Shown: positions 14,580 to 22,308 of the stretch, piece by piece
How the letters are laid out: every line of letters begins with the position of its first letter
How positions within the stretch are numbered: the stretch's first letter is position 1
Source of the DNA: an uncultured Nitrososphaera sp.
GTDB taxonomy: Archaea; Thermoproteota; Nitrososphaeria; Nitrososphaerales; Nitrososphaeraceae
Reading direction: 5' to 3'
NCBI GenBank assembly: GCA_946480575.1
Contig: CAMLKF010000018.1
Span: 1-28,929 of the forward strand
DNA length: 28,929 nucleotides
Notes under the pieces: model-generated
What the model was told of the DNA's origin: nothing
Databases searched by the model: none
The model's input: only the letters and a program-made list of their open reading frames with translations
Made by a program: the position numbers and the translations under genes

Positions 14580-15893
14580 ATGCGACACATGCCACCGGTT
14601 ATATCGAGCCTCAGATTCCCTTTTGAGCTGAAAAAAGACCAAATTGAAGCAGCCGAGGCGTGGATACAGAACAGCTGCCGCGGCTCTGTCATCTTTAGCA
14701 CGGGGACCGGCAAGACAGAGATTGCGTTCGAGTGCGCAAGGAGGGCGGCCGGGCTATCTGGCAAGGAGTGCTTTACGATACTGTTCCTCGTGCCAAGGAT
14801 AGTGCTTATTGGGCAGAATGTAGCCCGGCTGCAGAACTATGGAATCTCTGAAGGCCATGTCGGCGTCTATTACGGCGAGCGCAAGGACATCAGGGAAATT
14901 ACGATAAGCACCTACCAGAGCGCAATCAACAACTTTGAGCTTATACGCAGGGCAGATATGGTGGTGCTCGACGAGGTCCACCTAGTAAGTGAGACCGCGG
15001 TTGAATACGACAGGATTTTCGACATCATTGTCGAGGACTCGAAAAAGGCGATACTCGGTCTCACCGCAACCATCAACGAAAAGGACCCCAAGTACCAGAC
15101 CATCCTGACTGTCGCCCCGCCGGTAAAGAGGTACATGATAAAGGACGCTGTGACTGACGGCCGGCTTGCCAAGCCCGTCGTGATGCCGGTCGAGGTCGCC
15201 TTTACGCCCGAGGAGCAAAAGAGCTACGACGAGGCAAGCAAGGCGATAAAGGATATTTCAAGAAAGCTCCAGACATATGACCCGGCCAAGATGACCAAGA
15301 TACTGATGCGCGGAGGCCTGCGGGCGTCGCTTGCCAAGATGTGGTTCGCGCAGGTGCGCAAGCGCAAGCAACTGCTGAGCGCAACGAAGCAAAAGCTGCT
15401 CAAGGCAGTCGAGATTGTCAAGAGGCACCCCGGCGAGCGGATAATGATCTTTAGCGAGACCATCGACTCTATTCAGCAATTAAGGGACCTGCTTGAGGCT
15501 GACGGGGTGCCGGCGCAGACGATACATAACGGCATCAAGCCAAGGGAGCGAAAGGAAATCCTCGACAGCTGGGGCGATAGCTACTTTCCATTACTGTCGG
15601 TGCACACACTTGAGCTCGGGTATGACGTGCCGCAGGTAGGAATTGCCATCATTATCGCAAGCACGTCTAACATCAACCAAGTCGCGCAGAGAATAGGCCG
15701 TGTCGTCAGGAAGGCAGAAGGAAAGGAGCAGGCGCTTGTCTACATCGTCTACGTCGGCAAGACCAAGGATGACAACGTGCTAACAGTCGTCAAGGCTGCA
15801 GTCGAAAAGGAAAGCGAAAGGGCTGCACGGGCCCTGTCAAGAGGCAACAAAAGGCCGACGCAGGGACAAAAGACGATTACAAAATTTTCATAA
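14580..15893 (+). CDS. XPB/ERCC3-like SF2 helicase with C-terminal PIP-box-like motif
   Basis: A superfamily-2 DNA helicase of 437 residues. A Q-motif-like start (FELKKDQIEAAEAW) leads to Walker A STGTGKT (residues 40-46), motif Ia FLVPRIVLIGQN, motif II DEVH (131-134), motif III GLTAT, motif IV-like RIMIFSETIDSIQQLRDLL, motif V ELGYDVPQVG and motif VI QRIGRVVR. This architecture resembles archaeal XPB-type helicases involved in repair or transcription-coupled processes. The protein ends QKTITKFS, which fits the PCNA-interacting pattern Q-x2-I-x2-F apart from the second aromatic. That would tie it to the sliding clamp. It converges on the 15888 gene with a six-base overlap. Confidence 0.85.
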   Translation: MRHMPPVISSLRFPFELKKDQIEAAEAWIQNSCRGSVIFSTGTGKTEIAFECARRAAGLSGKECFTILFLVPRIVLIGQNVARLQNYGISEGHVGVYYGERKDIREITISTYQSAINNFELIRRADMVVLDEVHLVSETAVEYDRIFDIIVEDSKKAILGLTATINEKDPKYQTILTVAPPVKRYMIKDAVTDGRLAKPVVMPVEVAFTPEEQKSYDEASKAIKDISRKLQTYDPAKMTKILMRGGLRASLAKMWFAQVRKRKQLLSATKQKLLKAVEIVKRHPGERIMIFSETIDSIQQLRDLLEADGVPAQTIHNGIKPRERKEILDSWGDSYFPLLSVHTLELGYDVPQVGIAIIIASTSNINQVAQRIGRVVRKAEGKEQALVYIVYVGKTKDDNVLTVVKAAVEKESERAARALSRGNKRPTQGQKTITKFS

Positions 15894-16541
15894 CATGCCT
15901 GTCGAAAGCATATCGCCGACTTGCTCAAAGTACGACTCGACGTCCATCTCGACCACCTTGCCGGCGTCGATGTTTATGAGGTAAATGATATGGAGCCGGC
16001 CGTTTAGGATCTCGTCTTCTGTTACAGGCGGGTTCCTGTAATACTTGTCGCAGAGGGCCTTGACTTCTTTTATCTCCATTGGGCGCCTGTCGCGCGGTGG
16101 CCGGCGGAACAGCTCCGGTATAGGAAGGACGCTCACTGGCGGGGTCGCAAGGACGAACTGGTTCGCGTGTTTGCTATAGCGCGCTACCTTGCTTGCAATC
16201 CTTGCAGAATAATACGACAGTGGGTCTAGCGCGTGCTCGGGCGGGATAAAGCCAGTTTCAATTTCAACTATCGCTGCGCCATCGCCTTTTTCAGCATAGA
16301 CGTCGCATATCAAAATATCAGTGAGTTGCTTTTCCACATCGACATAGTAGCCGTAGCGCACCAAGTGCTTTGCACAGACAAGCTCCATCACTGAGTGGTT
16401 TATCTTGACAAGGTTTCGCCGGTACAGGTCTATGAGCCTGTTCTTGACAAAGTTCATCCTCTCCACAATGTCCTTGGGCTCGCCGGTAGACATCCTGTCA
16501 GAGAGCGACGTCACATCCGCCGTGAAACGCTCCAGATCCAA
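15888..16541 (-). CDS. Conserved protein, possible PD-(D/E)XK-like fold
   Basis: Not recognised by name. The middle part has a restriction-endonuclease-like order: a helix (MELVCAKHLVRYGYYVDVEK), an Asp-bearing strand (TDILICDVYAEKGDG), a strand with E-x-E (AAIVEIETGFIPP), then a helix with Lys (ARIASKVARYSKHANQF). The usual D/E-x-K lysine is replaced by Glu, with Lys possibly supplied from the helix. A strand FVLATPPVSV follows. I chose the TTG at 16541: a TATA-like TTTTAAA at 16566-16572 lies about 28 bases upstream, and the ORF upstream of this box would overlap the divergent dehydrogenase promoter. Convergent with the helicase; nuclease function is inference only. Confidence 0.65.
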   Translation of the reverse strand: MDLERFTADVTSLSDRMSTGEPKDIVERMNFVKNRLIDLYRRNLVKINHSVMELVCAKHLVRYGYYVDVEKQLTDILICDVYAEKGDGAAIVEIETGFIPPEHALDPLSYYSARIASKVARYSKHANQFVLATPPVSVLPIPELFRRPPRDRRPMEIKEVKALCDKYYRNPPVTEDEILNGRLHIIYLINIDAGKVVEMDVESYFEQVGDMLSTGML

Positions 16542-16642
16542 CCAGAAAATATAGCCCAGATCTAGTTTTAAAGGTGATGTTTGATGATGATTATTAATAG
16601 TAACATTAAAAATTCCCCGTCGCCTGATCGCCTCATAGCAAC

Positions 16643-17800
16643 ATGTCGATCTCAACTACCATTAACAGGATAGCTGTCCTTGGCTCAGGCATCATGGGTC
16701 ACGGGATCGCGCAGGTCTCGGCGATGGCCGGCTACAGCGTGGTCCTCCGCGACATTGAGCAATCATTCCTTGACAAGGCGATGGAAAAGATAAAGTGGTC
16801 GCTCAACAAGCTCGTCGAAAAAGAAAAGCTGACACAGGCTGACGCCGACAGGATATTTGCGCGAATTACTCCGGTAATTGACCTGAAGCAGGCGCTCAGT
16901 GGCGCAGACCTGCTGATTGAAGCCGTGCCAGAGGACATGAACGTGAAAAAGAAGGTGTACGCAGAGGTAGACAGCGTGGCAGATAGCAAAATGCTTTACG
17001 CGTCAAACACTAGCACGCTTCCCATAACAGAAATGGCGGCGCTCACCAATAGGCCAGATCGCTTTATCGGCCTGCACTTCTTCAACCCGCCCCAGCTAAT
17101 GCCGCTTGTCGAGGTCATACCTGGTGGCAGGACAAACGACAGCATGGTCGCAATGGCGATGGAGTTTGTGAAAAAGGTGGGCAAGCAGCCGGTGCTCTGC
17201 AAAAAGGACGTCGCGGGCTTTATCGTCAACCGCGTCTTTATTCCGCTTGTGCACGAGGCAGTCTACTGCCAAGAGCGGGATAATGTGCCAATGAGCACTA
17301 TCGACTCGGCAGTCAAATTCAAGATGTCGTTTCCCATGGGGATATTTGAGCTTGCCGACTATACCGGCCTTGATGTGATACACAAGGCGACTGTAGAGAT
17401 GCACTCCCGTGACAGCAAGGTCATCAATCCCCATCCCAAGGTAAAGCAGCTGTTTGACGAAAAGAACCTCGGCCAAAAGACCGGCAAGGGCTTTTACGAG
17501 TACAAGGGCGACAAGTATGAGCGTGTAAACCTGACAGAGCAAGAGGCTGCGAAATATGACCCTATCAAGCTCCTTGCAGTTGCGGCCAACAACGCCGCAT
17601 GGCTCATTTCAAACGGCGTATGCAGCAGGGAGGACCTAGAGAAGGCATTAACGCTGGGCATGGGACTGAAGAAAGAGCTGTTTGCAACGGTCGAAGAATT
17701 TGGCGCGGGAAACGTTGTCCAGACGCTGAAAGAGCTCGCAGCAAAGCACGGCTCATTCTACGAGCCTGACTCGTATCTCGTCAACTATCGGGATCATTAG
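16643..17800 (+). CDS. 3-hydroxyacyl-CoA / 3-hydroxybutyryl-CoA dehydrogenase
   Basis: An NAD-dependent dehydrogenase oxidising (S)-3-hydroxyacyl-CoA. The Rossmann fold has AVLGSGIMGHGIAQVSAMAG (residues 11-30). LLIEAVPEDMNVKKKV, ASNTSTLPITEMA and the catalytic His/Glu segment GLHFFNPPQLMPLVEVIPG follow, then GFIVNRVFIPLVHEA. The C-terminal domain has LADYTGLDV and GQKTGKGFYEY. 385 residues is slightly longer than the simple bacterial enzyme because of an additional C-terminal segment. In ammonia-oxidising archaea this activity converts 3-hydroxybutyryl-CoA to acetoacetyl-CoA late in the 3HP/4HB carbon-fixation cycle, which is the likely role; fatty-acid breakdown is the alternative. Divergent from the 15888 gene. 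Confidence 0.93.
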   Translation: MSISTTINRIAVLGSGIMGHGIAQVSAMAGYSVVLRDIEQSFLDKAMEKIKWSLNKLVEKEKLTQADADRIFARITPVIDLKQALSGADLLIEAVPEDMNVKKKVYAEVDSVADSKMLYASNTSTLPITEMAALTNRPDRFIGLHFFNPPQLMPLVEVIPGGRTNDSMVAMAMEFVKKVGKQPVLCKKDVAGFIVNRVFIPLVHEAVYCQERDNVPMSTIDSAVKFKMSFPMGIFELADYTGLDVIHKATVEMHSRDSKVINPHPKVKQLFDEKNLGQKTGKGFYEYKGDKYERVNLTEQEAAKYDPIKLLAVAANNAAWLISNGVCSREDLEKALTLGMGLKKELFATVEEFGAGNVVQTLKELAAKHGSFYEPDSYLVNYRDH

Positions 17801-17845
17801 CTGCAATGCTAGAAGCAGAAGCATTTACGGAAAATCTTTAATCTG

Positions 17846-17853
17846 TTATATAT
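17846..17853 (+). promoter_or_regulatory. TATA box of the structured RNA candidate
   Basis: TTATATAT lies about 25 bases before GACUGGC at 17871, the 5' arm of the terminal helix of the predicted RNA. This is the normal archaeal distance from TATA box to transcription start. No open reading frame begins at a suitable distance. Confidence 0.55.
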
Positions 17854-17870
17854 GCGTATGACGGGGTCTC

Positions 17871-18107
17871 GACTGGCCAAAAGAGAGGAACGATGTGCCA
17901 CGCAGAATCTGTGCAGCGGGTAAAGGCTCGCTGCGTCCAAAGACGCAAGCAGTTGCCATCTCTCTTAGGCGCACAGGTAAAAACCGCGTGTTCCACGGAA
18001 CACGTGAGCGAGTCTAAACCTGGAATGGCAAGGGCTAACCACGGAGTTGCCACGGAACCTGTGATGGCGACCTTGACGGGAAAGCCGCATCTGTTCGAGC
18101 GCCAGTC
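17871..18107 (+). ncRNA. Structured non-coding RNA of about 240 nt, identity unresolved
   Basis: The 313-base gap between the dehydrogenase and the convergent SLOG-like gene contains dense RNA-like pairing. Ends: GACUGGC 17871-17877 with GCCAGUC 18101-18107. Internal pairs: AAGAGA 17881-17886 with UCUCUU 17961-17966 and GAUG 17892-17895 with CAUC 17957-17960; GCAGCG 17913-17918 with CGCUGC 17929-17934; CACAGGU 17972-17978 with ACCUGUG 18057-18063; CGUGUUC 17987-17993 with GAACACG 17998-18004; UGGCAA 18026-18031 with UUGCCA 18047-18052. An alternative pairing GAUGUG 17892-17897 with CGCAUC 18086-18091 next to GAGGAA (17885-17890) recalls the CR-I/P4 region of RNase P RNA. However, P3 and the 3' CR-V box are not evident, and the SRP RNA GGAAG-type loop is missing. 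The true ends may extend a few bases. Confidence 0.6.
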
Positions 18108-18113
18108 CGGCTT

Positions 18114-18629
18114 TCACTTCTCCTTATTTGTGACGGCGTCCAGAATTGCCTGCACCGCCGCCTTTGGATCCTTGGCCACTATTATGGGCACGCGGTTTCG
18201 CTCGTCCAGGTACTTGCCTCCGTACATGTCTGCGACCCCGCCGCTGCCAGCTATTGCCACTATGGTCTTATACGTCATGTAGCCGACTCCCATTTCAATA
18301 AGGGTACCGACTCCCCCTCCTATCGCGATTATCCCATCTGCCGAAGAGCCGACTACAAAGTTCCTTGCATGGCCGATACCAGTGCAAATGACGATGTCAC
18401 AGAACTCGTTTGCGTACGAGAACTCTTCCTGTGGTATTATCCCAACCGTCGTGCCGCCGTTCTCCTTTGCGCCCTTGCAGGCAGACTCCATGACGCCACC
18501 AAGCCCGCCGCACATCAAAATTGCGCCGGCGCATGCGATCTCTTTGCCAATTTCATACGCTATCCTTCTTGCTTCGTCTGTGCACCTGTCGTTGTTGTAG
18601 CCAATGACTGCGATCTGTAGCTTGCGCAC
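18114..18629 (-). CDS. TIGR00725-like SLOG/Rossmann nucleotide-binding protein
   Basis: Related to the TIGR00725/lysine-decarboxylase-like (LOG/SLOG) fold, Rossmann proteins that bind nucleotides or their ribosyl derivatives. The pattern is clear: LQIAVIGYNNDRCTDEARRI at the start, then ILMCGGLGGVMESACKGAKE (residues about 38-57), TTVGIIPQEE, ICTGIGHARNFVVGSSADG and IIAIGGGVGTLIEMG. LOG enzymes release cytokinin bases by phosphoribohydrolase activity through a PGGxGTxxE motif; here it is GGGVGTLIE, so activity is uncertain. Start is a GTG at 18629 with a CTATAAT box about 26 bases upstream. Divergent from the phosphoribosyltransferase. 171 residues. Confidence 0.85.
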   Translation of the reverse strand: MRKLQIAVIGYNNDRCTDEARRIAYEIGKEIACAGAILMCGGLGGVMESACKGAKENGGTTVGIIPQEEFSYANEFCDIVICTGIGHARNFVVGSSADGIIAIGGGVGTLIEMGVGYMTYKTIVAIAGSGGVADMYGGKYLDERNRVPIIVAKDPKAAVQAILDAVTNKEK

Positions 18630-18717
18630 AGGCGAGCTGTCTGTGATCGGAATTATAGAGCTTTTGCAACCATACCGTACAACACTTTAAAAAGAGTGAC
18701 TGAGAAATAGTAGCATT

Positions 18718-19362
18718 GTGAAGTTTCGTAACAGAATCGACGCGGGCGAAATTCTTGCAGAAAGGCTGGCCCGGGAAGGGTACGGCAACTCTTCTACCAT
18801 AGTGCTCGGCATCCCGCGCGGGGGCGTGATACTTGCTGACATTGTCGCCAAAAAGCTGGGTGCGGACTTTGATATCGTGATACCGAGGAAGCTGGGCGCG
18901 CCGGAAAATGAGGAGCTCGCCATCGGCGCGGTGACGGAGGACGGCACGTCTTACATCAATAGATACATCGTCGACGCGCTGCGTATACCGCCTAATTACG
19001 TCGAAAGCGAAAAAGCACGCCAGGCCGCAGAGATCAGGCGCAGGTCGGCGGCTTACAGGAAGCCGAGCGCTCCTTACAGCATCAGTGGCAGGATCGCAAT
19101 CTTGGTAGACGACGGCATTGCCACCGGCGCCACGGTAATTGCCTCTGCGAGGTGGCTGAAAAAGCACAGGCCTGCAAGCGTCACAATAGCAGTGCCGGTC
19201 GCGCCCCACCAGTCAGTCGAGCTGCTCGAGCAGGAGTCCGACTCGGTGATAGTGATGGCGACTCCCCGAGACTTTTCGTCAGTCGGGCAATTTTATGAAG
19301 AGTTTGGACACGTCACTGACGATCAAGTGGCAGACATCATGCGCGCAAGGAACCTGCTGTAG
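18718..19362 (+). CDS. Phosphoribosyltransferase-domain protein
   Basis: A type I PRTase fold with the PRPP-binding loop ILVDDGIATGAT (about residues 128-139), preceded by the conserved VLGIPRGGVILADIVAKKLG and IVIPRKLGAPENEELAIGAV segments. This ordering matches the group of PRTases resembling those fused to dienelactone-hydrolase-like domains in bacteria, whose substrate is unknown; no hydrolase domain is present here. The C-terminus (VIVMATPRDFSSVGQFYEEF) is also family-like. GTG start at 18718 with a TTTAAAAA box at 18686-18693 about 28 bases upstream. Possible roles are in nucleobase salvage, not established. Confidence 0.88.
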   Translation: MKFRNRIDAGEILAERLAREGYGNSSTIVLGIPRGGVILADIVAKKLGADFDIVIPRKLGAPENEELAIGAVTEDGTSYINRYIVDALRIPPNYVESEKARQAAEIRRRSAAYRKPSAPYSISGRIAILVDDGIATGATVIASARWLKKHRPASVTIAVPVAPHQSVELLEQESDSVIVMATPRDFSSVGQFYEEFGHVTDDQVADIMRARNLL

Positions 19363-19410
19363 AAAGCTAATATATTATATGTGGCATGCCTGCTGTCTCG
19401 ATTATATAAA

Positions 19411-20658
19411 ATGGAGTTCCGCGTCAAAGACACCACCCTCGCCAGAGAAGGCAAGAGGCGCATCGACTGGGCAGAGGCCCACATGCCCGTTCTGGTTGCG
19501 CTGCGCCAGAAATGCGAAAAGAGCAAGCCGCTAAAGGGCTTCAGGGTCGCTGGGTGCCTGCACGTGACAAAGGAAACAGGCGTTTTGGTAAGGACGCTAA
19601 AGGCTGCTGGCGCTGAACTGTCGTGGTGCGGCTGCAACCCATTGAGCACGCAGGACGATGTCGCCGCGTCCTTGGCCAAAGATGAGGGCATTTCGGTATT
19701 TGCAAGAAGGGGCCTGACTTCTCAGGAATACTATGAAGACATCCGCTCCTCGATGAAGATAGACCCGCACATCACCATTGATGACGGCGCGGACCTGACG
19801 GTGGAGATGCATAAGGGCAGGCGCAAGTCGATAAGGGGCGGCACTGAAGAAACGACTACAGGCATCGTGAGGCTTCGAGCCATGCAAAAGGCAGGTAAGC
19901 TGATTTACCCCATTATCGCAGTCAACGACGCGGAGACAAAGCACGACTTTGACAACGTCTATGGCACTGGCCAGTCTGCGCTTGACGGCATCATACGCGC
20001 AACAAACATCCTGCTGTCAGGCAAGAATGTAGTCGTTGCAGGCTATGGCCACGTCGGCAAAGGCATTGCCAGAAGAGCCGCCGGCCTTGGCGCAAACGTG
20101 ATGGTCACCGAAGTCGACCCCATTGCGGCGCTAAAGGCCAAGATGGACGGCTACAATGTCGCCAAGATGAACAAGGCCGCCGAGGTGGGCGATGTGTTCA
20201 TCACCACCACCGGGTGCAAGGACGTGATTGTCGACAATGACATTGCCAAGATGAAGGATGGCGCGATTTTGGCGAACGCCGGCCACTTTAATGTCGAGAT
20301 ATCGATACCGGGAATTGAAAAGCAGTCTACTGGCAAAAAGAAGGTCAGCGACAGCACGATGCAGTACACGCTGAAGAGCGGCAGGCGGGTATACCTTCTT
20401 GGCGAAGGCAGACTCGTCAACCTTGCTGCAGCAGAGGGCCACCCATCCGAGGTCATGGACATGAGCTTTGCCAACCAGTTTCTTGCAGTCCTGAAGCTTG
20501 CGCAGCAGGGTCAGACCATGAAGCCGCTCGTCTACAACATCGACAGGGCGCAGGATCAGGAAATCGCACTAGCCAAGCTCCAATCGATGGGAGTCGAGAT
20601 CGACGCGCTGACGCCGGCGCAGAAAGCGTACCTCGATGGCTTTAGCGAAGGGACATAG
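19411..20658 (+). CDS. ahcY: S-adenosylhomocysteine hydrolase
   Basis: Hydrolyses S-adenosylhomocysteine to adenosine and homocysteine, removing the product inhibitor of all SAM-dependent methyltransferases (Dam, NSUN and others in this window). The signature segments are RVAGCLHVTKETGVLVRTLK, LSWCGCNPLSTQDDVAASL, GGTEETTTGIVRL, NDAETKHDFDNVYGTGQSAL and the NAD loop VVVAGYGHVGKGIARRAAGL. NAGHFNVEI, LLGEGRLVNLAAAEGHPSEV and MDMSFANQFLAV follow. I use the ATG at 19411: it gives MEFRVKD and a TATA-like TAATATATTATA at about 19368-19379 lies 30-40 bases upstream. The archaeal form has the shorter C-terminus (LDGFSEGT) without the usual bacterial/eukaryotic KxxHYRY ending. Confidence 0.95.
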   Translation: MEFRVKDTTLAREGKRRIDWAEAHMPVLVALRQKCEKSKPLKGFRVAGCLHVTKETGVLVRTLKAAGAELSWCGCNPLSTQDDVAASLAKDEGISVFARRGLTSQEYYEDIRSSMKIDPHITIDDGADLTVEMHKGRRKSIRGGTEETTTGIVRLRAMQKAGKLIYPIIAVNDAETKHDFDNVYGTGQSALDGIIRATNILLSGKNVVVAGYGHVGKGIARRAAGLGANVMVTEVDPIAALKAKMDGYNVAKMNKAAEVGDVFITTTGCKDVIVDNDIAKMKDGAILANAGHFNVEISIPGIEKQSTGKKKVSDSTMQYTLKSGRRVYLLGEGRLVNLAAAEGHPSEVMDMSFANQFLAVLKLAQQGQTMKPLVYNIDRAQDQEIALAKLQSMGVEIDALTPAQKAYLDGFSEGT

Positions 20659-20718
20659 ATAGGCAAGTAATAGTATTAATTATCGTAGTGCCGAAAACAC
20701 AGAAGAAAGGCAGAAGAT

Positions 20719-20793
20719 GGATGGGTAGTCTAGCCTGGTTATGATACCTGTCTCACACACAGGTGGTCGAGAGTTCGAATCTCTCCCCATCCA
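20719..20793 (+). tRNA. tRNA-Val (anticodon CAC)
   Basis: A full cloverleaf can be drawn: acceptor GGATGGG (20719-20725) with CCCATCC (20786-20792) and discriminator A at 20793; anticodon stem CCTGT/ACAGG around loop CTCACAC, giving anticodon CAC at 20754-20756; variable loop TGGTC; T-arm GAGAG-TTCGAAT-CTCTC. The D-stem starts GTCT after T8-A9. CCA is not encoded. A short T run (CTTTT) follows at 20794-20798. No intron is visible. It reads the valine codon GUG. Confidence 0.95.
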
Positions 20794-20837
20794 CTTTTAC
20801 ACAAGATTAGAAAAAGGCGCTGGAGAGAAAATTATTA

Positions 20838-21005
20838 TTACTTCTTGGCTCCCAGCGTCCTGTTCTTTAACCTCATCTGGCTGCCGCCGCACTTCCTGCA
20901 CCTTGTGGCAGAGATCGGGTTCTTGCCCCCGCACTTGAAGCATATCCTGAAGAACAGCCTGCGCTGCTGGGCTATCTGTTTCTTGGTGGCGTCCGTAATT
21001 GGCAT
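20838..21005 (-). CDS. rpl40e: 50S ribosomal protein L40e
   Basis: A 55-residue zinc-binding protein of the large subunit. Its core is QRRLFFRICFKCGGKNPISA then TRCRKCGGSQMRLKNR, with four zinc-ligand cysteines (CxxC...CxxC) and the usual basic end LGAKK. The internal ATG at 21005 gives MPITDATKKQIAQQ, the normal archaeal start; the longer frame upstream has no family support. A TATA-like GATATATAAC near 21056-21065 precedes it. Confidence 0.93.
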   Translation of the reverse strand: MPITDATKKQIAQQRRLFFRICFKCGGKNPISATRCRKCGGSQMRLKNRTLGAKK

Positions 21006-21064
21006 ATTTGTTGCTCTTCTTTGATGCTGGCAAAGTCTCTTTTCTACCTTTCTATTGTTATATA

Positions 21065-21382
21065 TCATTCTGCAAACATGTAGAGGACTACCAGCTCGTC
21101 CTTGTTGCCGTAGAACCTGTGGTGCATCTTGGCAGGCACAAATATTATCGAGCCTTTTTTCACAGGCCTAGTTGTTTTGCCGAGCTCGATAAATCCGCTT
21201 CCTTCTATGATGTAATACAATTCGTCGGCCGAGTGCGGCTCCTGTGTGTCCTTTTCGCCGGAGTGCAAGCGGAGGACCCCGGCTTCAAGATCGCGTATTT
21301 TCAAAAAGTCGATAAAGTAGCCGCCTTCCTTATCGAGCTCTGACAGCAGGTCTGACAATTCAAAGACCCTCTCTTCGCCCAT
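21065..21382 (-). CDS. Cupin-domain protein
   Basis: A small single cupin barrel. Motif 1 is represented by EPHSADELYYIIEGSGFIEL and motif 2 by GSIIFVPAKMHHRFYG; the metal-ligand histidines (H in motif 1, HH in motif 2) and a glutamate are present. Stand-alone cupins of this type serve as isomerases, oxygenases or ligand sensors; nothing here tells which. I use the ATG at 21382 because the longer frame from 21415 overlaps the upstream paralogue gene. It follows that gene by seven bases and is likely co-transcribed. Confidence 0.85.
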   Translation of the reverse strand: MGEERVFELSDLLSELDKEGGYFIDFLKIRDLEAGVLRLHSGEKDTQEPHSADELYYIIEGSGFIELGKTTRPVKKGSIIFVPAKMHHRFYGNKDELVVLYMFAE

Positions 21383-21389
21383 TATAGCA

Positions 21390-21734
21390 TCAGCTCCGGT
21401 ACTTGCTCCTATCAACGATGGACATGACCAACTTTAACAGCGCGGCGCGCGTCTGCTCGTCGCGCTTTCTCACATAGTAATACAGCTCTTCGGTGGCAGC
21501 GTGATAGTCAATGCCAAGATTCTGCGCGATTTCAAGCGCTATGTACGACATTATGAGTTTGCGAAAGACGACGTCGACTCTGTAGTTTGCAATGTCGGCA
21601 AAGAGCTTATCCAGCGCGTTCTTGAACTGTGAGTCAAGGTACCTGCCCTTCGCTTCTCTGCTCTTGATTGCAAAGGTTACGCCCATCATCTTTTGCATCA
21701 TATAGATGTTTTCCATACTCTTGACGATTTTCAT
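21390..21734 (-). CDS. Short paralogue of the CxxCH protein upstream
   Basis: Unknown function. The protein is all-helical by composition and matches the C-terminal ~110 residues of the 21751-22308 product: both share MMGVTFAIKSR(E/D)AK, RYLD, FRKL/LRKL and the nearly identical IAQNLGIDYHAATEELYYY. It lacks the N-terminal CAACH-containing part. The two genes are in tandem, 16 bases apart, so they arose by duplication followed by loss, or gain, of the N-terminal half. No catalytic motif or membrane segment is visible. Confidence 0.7.
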   Translation of the reverse strand: MKIVKSMENIYMMQKMMGVTFAIKSREAKGRYLDSQFKNALDKLFADIANYRVDVVFRKLIMSYIALEIAQNLGIDYHAATEELYYYVRKRDEQTRAALLKLVMSIVDRSKYRS

Positions 21735-21750
21735 ATAAATGTCACCGTCG

Positions 21751-22308
21751 TTAAGGCTTCTCGACCCCTCTCTTGGTCAGCAATGACCTAATAGACTGCA
21801 TCATCTCGTCATGCGTTTGCATGTCGTTCTTCCTCATGTAATAATAAAGCTCTTCTGTTGCGGCATGATAGTCAATGCCTAGGTTCTGGGCTATGTTGAG
21901 AGCAATATGCGACAAAAACAGCTTCCTCAGTGCTATCTCGGTGCCGTAAACGGAAGCATCGGATACAAGTTCGCTTAGCGTGTTTTTGAAGTTAGCATCG
22001 AGATACCGGTCTTTGGCGTCTCTGCTCTTGATTGCAAAGGTTACTCCCATCATGCGGGCTTTCATGTGGATCTGCTCGACCATCGAAATGAACTCATCAT
22101 TTAGAGGCTGATTGTCCAGCAGAACCTCTGAAAGGAGGTCTGCCGCATCCTGCTCGCTTACCTGCATGGCTTCTTTGACCCTGAACAGCACATGACACGC
22201 AGCGCAGCCGTTGCCTTTGACAATAGAAGGGTTATCTGCCACTCTAGTAATTTCAGCTCTTATTATCTGCTCAGCGCTTGAGCGTGCCCCATCGTCTAGA
22301 TTGGCCAA
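21751..22308 (-). CDS. Helical protein with an N-terminal CxxCH motif
   Basis: Unknown function. The N-terminal half carries GNGCAACHVLFRVKEAM, with C35-A-A-C38-H39, the classical haem c attachment pattern, but there is no signal peptide, so zinc or iron-sulphur ligation is equally possible. The C-terminal half is the domain shared with the next gene (MMGVTFAIKSRDAKDRYLD, IAQNLGIDYHAATEELYYY). The start is a TTG at 22308 giving MANLDDGARSS. Tandem with its short paralogue and a cupin gene in an apparent three-gene unit. Predicted soluble and cytoplasmic. Confidence 0.7.
   Translation of the reverse strand: MANLDDGARSSAEQIIRAEITRVADNPSIVKGNGCAACHVLFRVKEAMQVSEQDAADLLSEVLLDNQPLNDEFISMVEQIHMKARMMGVTFAIKSRDAKDRYLDANFKNTLSELVSDASVYGTEIALRKLFLSHIALNIAQNLGIDYHAATEELYYYMRKNDMQTHDEMMQSIRSLLTKRGVEKP

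Noticed and set aside
17871..18107. SRP RNA as identity of the structured RNA
   Set aside because: The conserved helix 8 loop sequence of the GGAAG/AGCA type is missing.
17893..18282. Plus-strand frame of 129 codons over the RNA candidate
   Set aside because: Covers the structured RNA and then the antisense of the SLOG-like gene; residue pattern is not protein-like and the helices explain the sequence better.
20719..20793. tRNA-Val as an integration site for the AT-rich region after 22.3 kb
   Set aside because: No second copy of the tRNA 3' end was seen in the window and no integrase gene is present.
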